Source of the DNA: Oenanthe sinensis
Lineage: Eukaryota; Streptophyta; Magnoliopsida; Apiales; Apiaceae
Length of the DNA: 64,000 bases
Direction of reading: 5' to 3'
NCBI GenBank assembly: GCA_028671895.1
Contig: CM053800.1
Span: 14,591,886 to 14,655,885, forward strand
Below the pieces are notes generated by a model. That model saw only the letters and a program-made list of their open reading frames with translations. It was not told the DNA's origin and searched no databases. A program made the translations under genes and the position numbers. This document shows positions 37,186-48,131 of the stretch, in pieces. Numbering within the stretch: position 1 is the first letter of the stretch; each line of letters begins with the position of its first letter.

Positions 37186-38771
37186 TGTTAGTATTGGTGT
37201 CCTAGAGACTATACTTTTAATGTTTTATTGAAAATAATTAAGGATTATGTTTTATGTGATTATTTAATTATTATTTATTATGTCTTTATTTACTGCGTTA
37301 TAAATTGAAAGGATAATAAATGTCCTTGGAATATTAATACGTAATATATATCTTTAAGTATGTGACTTAAAAATGAGATTATATGAATAGTATTTTATTC
37401 CTAAAATTCCCTAGTCAAGTGTTATTATTTAAGGACAATAATAATGCAATAAGACTAGTATGTTTGTTGACGGATGACCACATCTCATTGGTCATAGGTA
37501 TGGTGATACTAAAGTCAAGAACATAAGTGTATGTATCAATACATGACACTGGAAAGACCCGCCGTGAGATTCTACATGTTAATAAGTGTCATAAGAAATC
37601 TCACTGTGATAATGATGTAATGATCCTCTGACTTGAAATCATTATATTTCTATACGAGAATTAATATACTTTGATTACACTCAAAGTTACCTTTAACCGG
37701 GTAATGATAAAGGTGTACATTGGGTATGCTATGAATCGTATGAGGAATATGAATGATAGATATAGGATTTAACCCTCCAATTCTAGGAGTGATATTATTG
37801 GCCTCTTGATTGAGTGAGACTATGAAATGCATGGCCATTCTCAAATATTGATTTGTTTAAATAGTCTACTCATTGATCAAGGAAACCGAGATTAAACGTT
37901 GAAGAGGATGACACTATACATGCCTCGAGTTTGATCTATAATATAAGGTTAAAGGGATTATATCACATGGAACATTATTCACGAAAGGTTTAATTGAATC
38001 ACCAATTATTATTGTTACTTGGGTAGCAATGATGTATTACTAGATGCCGCTCATTTTTTATAATTTTATTATTAGATAATAAAATTATTGCCAACGTAAT
38101 AATAACCTAAAGGGTCACACACAAAGAACGTCAAAACGGAGGTTTATTTAAATTATGAATTTAAATATATTATTGTTATTCAAATTTAATTATTGAATTA
38201 ATTAAGTGGGACTTGATTAATTATATTAGAATTCGGATTTAATAAGTATTATTATTGTTCGAATTTAATTATTGAATTAATTAAGTGGGACTTGATTAAT
38301 TATATTAGAATTCAGATTTAATAATAATAATAACCCAAAGTCATAATGGGTTTTGGAAACCACATGGATTAGGGTTAGGCCCAAAATCTCTCTCTCCCCT
38401 ATATATACATAATGATGTATAGTATTAGGGTTTAATCATCAAATTTCATTTTTAGAGAAAAACCCTAGCTGCTCAACATCAAAAGAGGCTAGAGAAAGAG
38501 AGAGAGGCAAACAATTCGGCTAGTACCGACTCTGGTGATCGTAGGACGATCGGGCATTCGTGTGGACTTCTTTAGAGAGCAAATCTTTGCAACAAAGGAC
38601 TGCTGGGATTCATCTTTCTAGACCTCCATTAAACAGCATACGAAAGCTTTGTTAAGGTACATATTTCTTCACCTAATCATCCAACGTTATACATGGATCC
38701 TGCGATTGGGTTTCGATTTTTTTATTGTTTTTACGTTAATTCCGCTGCGTTTTCATGCCCGAAACCCTTCA
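37186..38771 (+). repeat. E4 3' LTR
   Basis: 1,586 bp, TGTTAGTATT...CCTTCA, followed by the TCAAT duplication and then E3 gag sequence. Confidence 0.95.
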
Positions 38772-39408
38772 TCAATTTCATCCTCTGAGCTTGAGTCTGC
38801 CCAGTCCTTTCCTGTTGATAGAAGTGCTTTTCCTTTTCCTTGACTTTTTGACTTTATGCATCTGGCAAAGTGCCCCAATATTCCACAGTTGAAACATTTG
38901 ACCTTTGCTTTGTCAAGTTTGATAATTGTACTCTTGCTCTTCTCAACCTTTTCATCTTCCTTCTTAAATTATGGCCTTTTGCTAAATTTGCCAGTTCTTT
39001 TGTTGAATTTCATTCTTTTAAAATTTTTAGCAAACATAGCCATCATTTGACTTAGATCAAACTCTTCATCAGAATCAGAGTCTGTGTCAATAGACTCTGA
39101 CTCCACAGCAGCTTTACCCTTCTTTCTTGAATCCTTGATTCTTGCTTCTGTGGATGGTTCCTGTTGTTCTTTCTCAGACTCCATCAAGAGTGCCACAGAT
39201 TTTGTCTTTACAGACTTCTTATTCTTTCTCTATTGCATCTCCAAATCATATGTCTTGAGTCTGCCATACAATTCTGCTAGAGTTAGTTCATCCAAATCTC
39301 TAGCTTCCCTTATGGCTGTAGTCTTATTGTCCCACTCTTCAGGAAATGCTCTCAGAAACTTGGTGTTCATATCTTCAGAATCATAAACCTTACCAAGCAT
39401 AGCCATCT
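38772..39408 (-). pseudogene. E3 gag, second part
   Basis: Gag sequence between E5 and E4, read from 39408 downwards. It contains FLRAFPEEWDNKT and the LYGRLKTYDLEMQ helix, a short stop region near 39235, then acidic DSDSDEEFDLSQMMAMFAKN. Next comes a basic stretch and a zinc knuckle near 38880-38925 (CFNCGILGHFARC, in which one residue is missing between His and the last Cys). It ends in the acidic region that E4 interrupts. The first part is at 53992-54483 and the third at 28967-30142. Confidence 0.9.
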
Positions 39409-39974
39409 TGAAAGGCATAGGTGTACTAACTTGTAACACTTAATTATTATGTAACTCAACTAAGTAAAAGATAAAACAACAGCAAAACAAGAGAAACTGA
39501 AGAAGCACATGGAATCAATCAACTGAAGAAATGGTAATGATACTTGGTAACTACAACTAACTAATTTGGTTAATCAAGGATGCATAAGTGAGAAGAAGTT
39601 CAATCTGAGTATTGCTCATGCCCTAACTTATCTAATGGAGAATCAAATAAATGTCAAGGAAGTATCAAGAAGACCAAAGTGATTTCATGTAATGTATATC
39701 AACATCTGGATAATGTAAAGGTTAATCAACAAATGAGAACTGACATTCAGAAGCAAGAACCCCTACAAGACTAGTCACTTATGAACCAGACCATTGCATC
39801 AAGTGTCAGGACATTGGAGGCAAGTTCGTGTCAGTAATAGAAGATCTCATTTGAATTGAGTGAGGAAAAGAAATTGAGGAAGCTAAGGAAACTTGCTCAT
39901 AAAGGTTAATCCTCAATTAGTCACTAAAGAAGGTCAACATTGGATGTGTGCATATTTGCTAAGGCAAATGTCGA

Positions 39975-40190
39975 TCCACAGCAGATCGAGATGCGGGTCG
40001 AGATTTGCAAGTGAAGTAAAACACTGCAAAGGCAAATCTCGATCCGGGCGACAGATCGAGATCGAGATTCTCCCAGATCGAGATCGAGATCTTCACAGAT
40101 CGAGATCGAGATCGAGATTCTCCCAGATCAAGATCGAGATTTTCACAGATCGAGATCGAGATGGGTCCAGGCGAAGATCGAGATGCGGGT
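39975..40190. promoter_or_regulatory. GATCGAGAT array in E5 5' LTR
   Basis: About a dozen GATCGAGAT words, often overlapping in a 6-bp GATCGA register, and one reversed ATCTCGATC. It ends about 145 bp before the TATA box. The equivalent array in the 3' LTR is 53308-53532. Probable enhancer-type region by position; the binding protein is unknown. Confidence 0.6.
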
Positions 40191-40331
40191 AGAAATGTAA
40201 CATTTAATGTTCAAGGGACAGGTGGCTTATTGTGAACGGTTGATCCAGAGTTGTTGTTAAAGTACTTTTTGTTGTCGAAATCCTGATTGGGCCACGTACA
40301 CAAAAAGGACAAGATCAAGACTACATGACAT

Positions 40332-40339
40332 TATAAAAG
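40332..40339 (+). promoter_or_regulatory. TATA box of E5 5' LTR
   Basis: TATAAAAG, a strong plant TATA match, about 310 bp before the LTR end. The copy in the 3' LTR is at 53680. Confidence 0.7.
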
Positions 40340-40600
40340 CAGCACTTTGTTGTTTAGTAGGAACGAGTATCTCTGTATTTTAAAAGCGATATTTTTTTTG
40401 AGAGCATTTACTGTAAAACAAAAAGTGAGAGAGAGGATCAGTTGAATCTAGCTTTAATTGCTGTATTTATTGTTCAACTGATCATGATGCTTTTATGAAT
40501 GTTGTAGCAAATCCATCAATGAATATAATGATATATTCTTGAAATTCTGTGTCATCATTTATTACCTGCATATTGCTTATTCTCTCATAAATTTTAAACA

Positions 40601-40629
40601 GTTGTATTCACCCCCCCCCCCTCTACAAC
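40601..40629 (+). other. U5 hairpin of E5 LTR
   Basis: GTTGTA (40601-40606) pairs with TACAAC (40624-40629) around TTCA, a C run and TC. The C run is 11 in this copy and 10 in the 3' LTR (hairpin 53949-53976). A shorter stem than in E1 and E6. Confidence 0.65.
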
Positions 40630-40644
40630 ACTTTGGACCTAACA

Positions 40645-41141
40645 ATTGGTATCAAAGCTCCTGTTAAACACATCTAACAGAGATCCTACTGTGTTTTTTG
40701 AGTTGGTTCTTGAAAATCCCAGATCTAATTTTTTCTTGAAGTTTGTGCCGAAAGTTTTTATTTGTTTCTTCTTGAAAAAGTCGTAGATCTAAAAAGTTCT
40801 GAGTCATGGTGTAAGGAATACTTGTACAAAATTCCAAAATACTGTACTTTAGAGCTTTGTGGATTTTCTTGTGGTCAAAACTGGAATCAACTGATTGACT
40901 AAACAAAAAGGACAATTTCGAACTTCTGTCAACTAGAAAGTGGACACCTTTTTGTTTGGACTTGAAAAATTGTGGACCCTGCTACTGTTCCTGTGATTAA
41001 AACTAACTTGCTTGAATCTTAAGTGCAAAATCCGTTGGATATTAAGTGTTGGATATTTAAAGTGAGATAATTAATTTTTCAAGTAAATACAATTTATTGT
41101 AATTTGAAAAGTGTATTATCTTAATTTTAAATTTTATTAAA
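40645..41141 (+). other. E5 primer binding site and leader
   Basis: TGGTATCAAAGC at 40647-40658 is one base from the initiator tRNA-Met complement. The remaining leader up to the gag start is AT-rich, and I see no gene in it. Confidence 0.85.
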
Positions 41142-43691
41142 ATGGCCGCCGCACACAGATTTAAGATACCTCCGTTTGATGCACAACATTATGACGAATG
41201 GACCGGAAGGATGAGAGCCTACCTTGAATCAATAAACAAGGTATACTTGAGAATATTGGAAAACGGTCCATACATACCCATGAGAATTGAGACAGAGCGA
41301 ATGGAAGGAGGGATACTAATTCCATCCCGGTCTGTTCCTAAAGAGGAAATGGAGTTTTCAGACGCAGATAAAGAATTGGTCGGTATGGATGCGTCGTTAC
41401 GCAACGTCATAATTGAATCCCTAAACTCAGAGTACTATGTTCAAATAAAGGGATTAAAAACAGCTAAAGCCATGTGGGATAAACTGGCTGTGGTGATGGA
41501 GGGGACCGAGGAAGTTAGAGATAATCACAAACGCATTCTGATATCTGAATATGAATCGTTCAGATGCGAACGAGGAGAAAGCGTAGCGGATGTTTACAAA
41601 CGTTACAGTAAATTGCTTATCGAGCTGAGTATAAGAGATAAAGTCTATCCACTAGCAGATTCAAATATCAAGTTTCTATTGAATTTGCCTAAACATCTGG
41701 AACACAGGATCACTGCCATTCGAGAGTCAAGAGACTTGAAAAATACTTCTCTGGAAAAACTGTATGGTGTTTTGAAGACCTACGAGCTGGAGCAGGAACA
41801 AAATGACAGAAGAAGATCCTACAATAGTGGAGAAAACAAAGCGGTAAGTGAGTCTGGACTTGTAGCTGAAGAGTCTGCTGTAAAGGCACTTGCAGCTGTC
41901 TCATTGAAAACTGCTAATCCTGAAAGGGTGGTATTAGACATTGAAGATCCATCCGAAGAAAGTGAGGATGAATACTATACCCTTGAAGAGCTGGACAAAT
42001 TAGAAGACAAGTCATATGCTTGTATTGCTCGAGAATTTGCTCATATCAGCTTCAGAAAGCAAAGAAGTGGGAAAGGACGATTTGGTAGTTCTTTCAGCCG
42101 AAGAGGCAGCAGTAGCGGCAGAGGCAGTAGTGTAAGTGGTCGGGGAAGTTACAGTGGCCGAGGTAGCACATCCGGTAGTGGCTACAGACCTAACCTGGTA
42201 GACAAGAACAAGTTCAGATGCTACAACTGCAATGAATTGGGGCACTTTGCAACAGAGTGTAAGAAGCCCAAGTACGTTCATCCCAAGGAATCCTATGCTG
42301 ATCTGAAAAAGAAATATGATGCCTTGGTTAGCAAGCAACAGAAGGGAAGCCGGGCGTATGTTGTGACTGAAGGGAAGGGTTGGGACGAGTCTGATGAAGA
42401 TGAAGATCAGGAGCTATGCAATTTCGCTTTAATGGCAAAATCTTCAGAACAATCAGAGGTACCGATTCTAACCGTAAATGAAATGTCTATTCCTGAGTAC
42501 CAACATGAATTAGCTGCCATGACTAAAGATATGTACAATCTCCAACTAAATCTAATTGCTATTAATGAGGAAAATGTTAAACTCTCCCTTAAGAATAGAC
42601 TTCTCGAGGCCAGGGTAGAGGAATTAGAATCAGGAGAAAGTAAAGAAAGGCAATTAATGAATCAGGTAGACGTTTTAGAACACAAGCTTAAGATTAGGGA
42701 AGACCTTAACGAAGAACTTAAAAATGAATTAGCTGAGCTTAAAATAACATGTAAATCTTTTGAAGAAGCTGCTAATAAAGTTTTCGTAGAAAGGGACATG
42801 TACATGAAACTGGCAGGCAAGAGTAAAAATGAAAAATTAAACATAGGACTTGACTACACACAGAAAAAGAAAAATAGGGCTGCTGAGTTGTTAGAGCCAG
42901 TGTTAGTCAAAGAAAATGTGCCTGAAGTTTTAATGGATGTTAGAAAACCTATCTTTAAGCAGTTTGAGCCCAGGACCATAGATCCTGTTGCTACTAAAAT
43001 TGAACAAGAAATTAAAATTGAAAGAGATTCAGAAGAAAAAGTAGTAGAACCTACAACTTCTAAAAGAGCAAGTAAGATTGCTTATGCTAAGAGAGGTGTA
43101 GGAACCAAGGAGGCTAAGACGGTGTCATATAAACAATGGGTAGCAGGATCAGACCAAATGAAAGCACCTGTAAAGGCAGTTAAAACTGAACCTGCATCTG
43201 TATCTACATCTACACGAGCTAGAAAGGCATGCTATATCTGTAATCAAACTGATCATTTGTCTTACTATTGCCCGTTCTATGTAGAGGAAGAAAAATCTGT
43301 TGGTTGTAATACCATGCCTGCAACTACTGCTTTGCCTAACATGCATGCAAATCATGCTAAATGCAATAATCCTAATTGTATGCCATGTGCTGTAAACATC
43401 ATGCATGCTTATTTTAATTTAATGAATACTGCTAGTGCATCTGTTGAACATACATCTAGTAGTGGTAAGAAAAAGCATGTGGGGTCAAAGACTAAGACTT
43501 CAAGTCCTCCTAAAGTTAGGAGTGACCAGTCTACTCCCAAACCTGACAAACCAGTCAAGGTTGACAAGGGAAAAGACAAAGTCAAGATGAATGCCCCTGA
43601 TGGCAACAAGGCAAAGCCTTCTGTATCTGAAAAGAAAAAGGAAATTATTGATGCCGGGCCCAAACATCATTGGGTTCCGAAGAACACCTAA
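41142..43691 (+). CDS. E5 Gag (Sirevirus-type, 849 aa)
   Basis: Intact capsid-nucleocapsid gene; the start ATG at 41142 is followed by GCC GCC. The capsid domain (UBN2 type) covers about residues 10-230, with AMWDKLAVVMEG near 110 and LYGVLKTYELEQ near 208. An RGR/SGRGS-rich basic stretch near 305-345 precedes a CCHC knuckle at 360-373 (CYNCNELGHFATEC). A long coiled coil spans about 454-547. A second knuckle lies at 697-710 (CYICNQTDHLSYYC), followed by a CNNPNCMPC cluster near 747. The tail is Lys/Pro-rich. Long gags with a coiled coil are typical of Sireviruses. The gene ends in TAA at 43689-43691, just after HHWVPK; pol overlaps it in another frame. Confidence 0.95.
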   Translation: MAAAHRFKIPPFDAQHYDEWTGRMRAYLESINKVYLRILENGPYIPMRIETERMEGGILIPSRSVPKEEMEFSDADKELVGMDASLRNVIIESLNSEYYVQIKGLKTAKAMWDKLAVVMEGTEEVRDNHKRILISEYESFRCERGESVADVYKRYSKLLIELSIRDKVYPLADSNIKFLLNLPKHLEHRITAIRESRDLKNTSLEKLYGVLKTYELEQEQNDRRRSYNSGENKAVSESGLVAEESAVKALAAVSLKTANPERVVLDIEDPSEESEDEYYTLEELDKLEDKSYACIAREFAHISFRKQRSGKGRFGSSFSRRGSSSGRGSSVSGRGSYSGRGSTSGSGYRPNLVDKNKFRCYNCNELGHFATECKKPKYVHPKESYADLKKKYDALVSKQQKGSRAYVVTEGKGWDESDEDEDQELCNFALMAKSSEQSEVPILTVNEMSIPEYQHELAAMTKDMYNLQLNLIAINEENVKLSLKNRLLEARVEELESGESKERQLMNQVDVLEHKLKIREDLNEELKNELAELKITCKSFEEAANKVFVERDMYMKLAGKSKNEKLNIGLDYTQKKKNRAAELLEPVLVKENVPEVLMDVRKPIFKQFEPRTIDPVATKIEQEIKIERDSEEKVVEPTTSKRASKIAYAKRGVGTKEAKTVSYKQWVAGSDQMKAPVKAVKTEPASVSTSTRARKACYICNQTDHLSYYCPFYVEEEKSVGCNTMPATTALPNMHANHAKCNNPNCMPCAVNIMHAYFNLMNTASASVEHTSSSGKKKHVGSKTKTSSPPKVRSDQSTPKPDKPVKVDKGKDKVKMNAPDGNKAKPSVSEKKKEIIDAGPKHHWVPKNT

Positions 43692-46600
43692 CCTTTCTGG
43701 ATTTGCAGGGCAGTGTACAGGAAAAGAGTAAAGTCATATGGGTGCTGGACAGTGGAGCATCGAGGCATATGACCGGCAATAAGTCCCTGCTAACAGATTT
43801 GGTGTTGATAGCCGGCTCCGTGGTTACTTTTGGAGATAACAGCAAAGGTTACACCAGGGGATATGGCAAGATCGTTTGTGGAAATGTTATCATTGAGGAT
43901 GTATCTTTTGTGGAAGGATTGCGACATAATCTTCTCAGCGTCAGTCAGTTCACCGACAGGGGTTTTGACGTCAACTTTGGGAAGCATGATTGTTCGATTC
44001 GAAGCAAAAAGGATGGAAGCCTTGCTCTCAAAGGAGTAAGGAAGTCAAATTTGTTCATAGCTGACATGAATTCTGCTGATCAGTCTGAAGTCACGTGTTT
44101 CTACAGCAAGGCTTCTGCTGATGAAAGTTGGCTATGGCATAAAAGATTATCTCACCTGAACTTTAAAGCAATGAATAATCTCGTAAGGAGAGAATTGGTG
44201 AGAGGGCTGCCGCAGATGGAGTTTACTCCAGATGGACTCTGCGAAGCATGTGAGATGGGAAAATCAAAAAGAGCCTCGCATAAGGATAAACAAGTGAATA
44301 GCATTACCGAGCCCCTACAACTCCTTCACATGGATTTGTTTGGACCTGTTAATGTTATGTCAATGTCAAGGAAAAGATATGCGCTGGTAATTGTCGATGA
44401 CTTTTCCAAATACACATGGGTGAAGTTTGTGACATCGAAAGATGAAGTGCCACATGAGATCATTAGACATGTACTGGAAATTGAAAATGTAGCAAGTCTG
44501 ACTGTGAAGACTATCCGATCCGACAATAGGACAGAATTCAAGAACTCAGTGTTAATGGATTTCTGCATATCTAAAGGGATCAGACGACAGTATTCAGCAC
44601 CGAGAACACCGCAGCAGAACGGGGTGGTAGAAAGGAAGAACAGGACACTGGTTGAAGCAGCTAGGACAATGCTGTATGAGTCAAAACTTCCTTTATATTT
44701 TTGGGCTGAAGCAGTTAGCACGGCTTGTTATACACAGAACAGAACCCTGATTATAAAGGACCATAATGAGACGCCGTATTACATGATGAATAAACGAAAA
44801 CCATCTATCAAGTACTTTCACGTATTTGGTGCCAAATGCTTTGTGTTAAGAGACAATGCACAACTTGGAAAGTTTGATGCCAAAGCAGATGAAGGGTTTT
44901 TCATTGGATACTCTCTTGAAGTAGTAGCAGCGTACAGGGTGTTTGTGCTTAATGATCGCAAGGTGGTTGAAAGCCTTAATGTCACATTCGACGACTCAAA
45001 GCTCCCTTCTATACAAAAAGAAGATAGTGAGCCCACTTCCCTAAGATTTGAAAATATGGATGTTGATGAAGTGGATACAGTTCCTGAGTCAGTAGTGCAG
45101 GGTAGTGATCCAACTATAAATAATGAAATTAATCAAGAGTCTAGTGTTTCGCAAATTCAAAACACTAGGACTGAGGGATCACCTTCCGTCAGACCTGGTA
45201 CTAACTCAGGGGGAGTCAGTATGCACTCAGGGGGAGCAGCTCACTCAGGGGGAGCCAGTACTAGCTCAAGGGAAGCTAGTGAAAGTGCTTCTAGACTAAG
45301 TCACCTTCACTTACAAGAACAAGCTGAATCATCAAGAACATTTGCTAGGGATCGCACTTGGAACAAGGACCATCCGTTCGAGCTAATTATTGGTGATCCA
45401 GAAGCCGGAGTGACTACTAGAGGAAAAGCTAGAGCTGAAATTGCCACTGAGAATGAATGTCTATATTCAGTGTTCCTTTCCCAGATGGAACCTAAAGTGG
45501 TGGAAGAAGCTCTAGATGACGCTGATTGGGTGATTGCTATGCAAGAGGAACTCAATCAGTTTGAAAGGCAGAAGGTGTGAAAGCTGGTACCCAGACCAAA
45601 GAATAGATCTGTTATTGGGACAAAATGGGTATTCAGGAACAAGCTGGATGAAGACGGACGTGTAACACGAAATAAAGCTCGCCTGGTTGCTAAGGGTTAC
45701 ACCCAAAGAGAAGGAATTGATTATGATGAAACCTATGCACCAGTAGCAAGGCTAGAGGCAGTGAGGATGTTCTTGGCATTCGCAACACATCTTGGTTTTA
45801 AAGTCTATCAAATGGATGTCAAGAGTGCATTCTTAAACGGTGAACTGGATGAAGAGGTGTATGTCGAGCAACCTCCCGGGTTTATCGATATCAAATATTG
45901 TAATTATGTTTATCGACTCTTCAAATCAGTATATGGCCTTAAGCAGTCTCCGCGGAAGTGGTATGAAACTCTGTCAGACTTCTTACTAGAAAGTGGTTTT
46001 ACAAGAGGAGTAATCGACAAGACGCTTTTCTACAAGAAATGCAAAGATGATCTAATAATAGTGCAAGTATATGTGGATGACATTATCTTTGGGTCTGCAA
46101 ATGAGAAGCTGTGTGCTAAATTCACAAAGTTAATGCAATCAAGGTATGAGATGAGCATGATGGGAGAGCTGACATTCTTTCTGGGCATTCAAGTTAGTCA
46201 GAAGAAGGACGGGATATTTATCTGCCAGACCAAGTACATTCATGATCTATTGAAGAAGTATGGTCTCCAAGATGTATCACAAGCAAAGACTCCTATGGCA
46301 ACAGCCACGAAGCTTGACGAGGACAAAGCGGGTAAACCTATAGACATCTCAAGCTATCGAGGTATGATCGGCTCACTTTTGTATTTAACTGCTAGCAGAC
46401 CTGATATTATGTTCTCTACATGCTTATGTGCAAGGTTCCAAGCGGATCCTAGAGAGTCACATCTCATAGCCGTAAAGCGTATTTTTAGGTATCTCAAGGG
46501 AACATCAAATCTCGGGATTTGGTACCCAAGAGATACAGGGTTTAATCTTGTTGGCTATTCGGATTCAGATTACGCAGGTTGTAGAATAGATAGGAAGAGT

Positions 46601-47014
46601 ACTTCAGGAAGCTGTCAGTTCCTTGGAAGAAGGTTGGTGTCTTGGCAAAGCAAGAAACAACACACAGTATCTACCTCGACAGCTGAAGCAGAATATATTG
46701 CTGCTGGAAGCTGTGTGGCCCAGATACTGTGGATGAAGAACCAACTCAAGGACTACGGTGTGGAAGTATCTAAGATTCCTATCATGTGTGACAACACAAG
46801 TGCTATTGCAATGACCAACAATCATATGGATCACTCAAGGACCAAGCACATTGACATCAGGTATCATTTTATTAGAGAGCATGTAGAAAATGGAACTGTA
46901 GAGTTGCATTTTGTGTCTACTGAACGTCAAATAGCAGATATATTCACTAAACCTCTAGACGAATCAACATTTTCTAGATTGGTTGGTGAATTGGGGATGC
47001 TTAACACCTGTTAG
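43652..47014 (+). pseudogene. E5 Pol: protease-integrase-RT-RNase H, one premature TGA
   Basis: One frame runs from 43652 to the stop at 47014, offset -1 from gag and overlapping it by about 40 bases. It has no clear ATG and is probably expressed by frameshift or splicing. Protease DSG at 43748; pre-integrase WLWHKRLSHLNF near 44135; integrase zinc site to CEACEMGK; core HMDLFGP and RSDNRTEF, where the usual Gly after DN is Arg; PQQNGVVERK follows, with another Gly to Arg change before it. RT: MDVKSAFLNGE, YVDD at 46070-46081. RNase H: GYSDSDYAGC, STAEAEY, CDNTSAI. The only in-frame stop is TGA at 45578-45580, where relatives have Trp (TGG) at the start of RT. Otherwise full length, about 1,120 codons. 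Confidence 0.95.
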
Positions 47015-48131
47015 TTTTGCTACCTATCTGTTATAATTAAGTTTGTGTACATATTATTGTTATTCATGAATATTCATAATTAATAATGTGTACTTAACTT
47101 CATAAATGTATGTGTTGCATATCATAAGGGGTTAGAAAGTTTCATGACATTAATCTTATGCTGATCTGTATATCGTTATGGTTAGTGTCTAAATGAAATA
47201 ATGAGAAATTTTCTATGGCAAATCTCGATCTATCCACATCGAGATCGACATCAAGATCGACATCGAGATGTAGATCGAGATGCGGATCGAGATCGACATC
47301 AAGATCGACATCGAGATGTAGATCGAGATGCGGATCGAGATCGACATCAAGATCGACATCGAGATGTAGATCGAGATGCGGATCGAGATCGACATCAAGA
47401 TCGACATCTAGATGAGGATCGAGATGCGGATCTCGAGATCGAGATGTGACTTGTCTTTTCAGTCACTTCTTTTTAGGCGTGCAAGTATATATTATAGCAT
47501 TAAAAAGGCTGTTCATTATTTACATTAACTTTCTTTCTCTCCAAAAGCTTAAGCTCTTCATATACACACGCGTATACATACATTACATCAAGTTTTCTTG
47601 TGATTTTCTTAAACAAAAATCACTAACTATTACTTAAAAGCATCAATAACTAAAACGAAACTCTGCTAAAATTTTGTTTAAAACTGTTGAACTTCTTGTG
47701 TTGTTTTCACGTCATTACTGTTCTTGCAAATAGTTCTTTAGTTTTCTTCTTCATTCGAGTGAGTTTGTTTTTGTTTCGTGCTTTCTTATTCTTAAGTTCT
47801 TTTGTGTTCTTGAGCAAAATTAGTTGTGAGTACTACTGGTTAATCCTTAAAGTGCAACTTTACCGCCGTGTTTGTGGTTTTCTGGAAAAATAATTTATTT
47901 TGTAACGGCTGTTCACTTTAATTTTCGAAAACTCAACTGTCAATCATTAGTGGGGAGTTAAGTGGTCATTAGTGGGGAAGTTAATTTGTTTTAATGTGTG
48001 TCACTAATTACGTGGGGTAATTAGTGGGGTTCGTGTACGTTTTATTTTGTTTAAATTTAGAACTTGTTCTCCAAAAAAATTCCATTGCAAAACCATTTCA
48101 GAACATTTCTTTTCTCAAACACAAAATTAAA
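47015..48131 (+). promoter_or_regulatory. E5 spacer: candidate internal promoter of the extra ORF
   Basis: 1,117 bp between the pol stop and the extra-ORF start, too long for stop-codon readthrough from pol. It contains a 48-bp tandem array (47243-47434) made of the same GATCGAGAT word as the LTR, a TATA-like TATATATTA at 47486-47494, and then CT-rich and AT-rich sequence that looks like a 5' untranslated leader (CTTTCTTTCTCTCC near 47530). Promoter function is inference from layout. Confidence 0.5.
47243..47434. repeat. 48-bp minisatellite, four units
   Basis: Units start at 47243, 47291, 47339 and 47387 with exact 48-bp spacing; the fourth has changed. Each unit holds GATCGACATC, ATCGAGATG and AGATCGAGATGCG. 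Because 48 is a multiple of three and the words lack stops, several frames are open, but this is not a gene. Confidence 0.9.

Larger units (their letters stand above)
30143..38771 (+). mobile_element. E4: Ty1/copia element of the E2 family, inserted in E3 gag
   Basis: Complete element, 8,629 bp, with target duplication TCAAT (30138-30142 and 38772-38776). LTRs are 1,593 and 1,586 bp and about 1.7% different. It has primer site, long leader, gag, pol and polypurine tract, but no extra ORF and no short-word array in the LTR. Several stops break gag and pol. It lies opposite in orientation to its host E3 and in the same orientation as E5. Confidence 0.95.
39409..40644 (+). repeat. E5 5' LTR
   Basis: TGAAAGG...CCTAACA, 1,236 bp. 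It differs from 52741-53991 mainly in a short block at about 40105-40120, where the number of GATCGA units changes. It contains the motif array (39975-40190), a TATA box (40332) and a U5 hairpin with an 11-C run (40601-40629). Confidence 0.95.

Noticed and set aside
42012..42338. 108-codon antisense frame in E5 gag
   Set aside because: Shadow of the Ser/Gly/Arg-rich coding stretch of gag on the other strand.
47243..47434. CRISPR-like array
   Set aside because: Plant transposon context; the units are contiguous with no unique spacers, and there are no cas genes.
47201..47449. Open frame encoding an Arg/Asp/His repeat protein
   Set aside because: It lies on the 48-bp minisatellite, whose words have no stops in several frames on both strands. 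No ATG context and no counterpart elsewhere.
48024..48131. Extension of the E5 extra ORF to 48024
   Set aside because: The frame is open but starts without an ATG; the first ATG in good context is at 48132.
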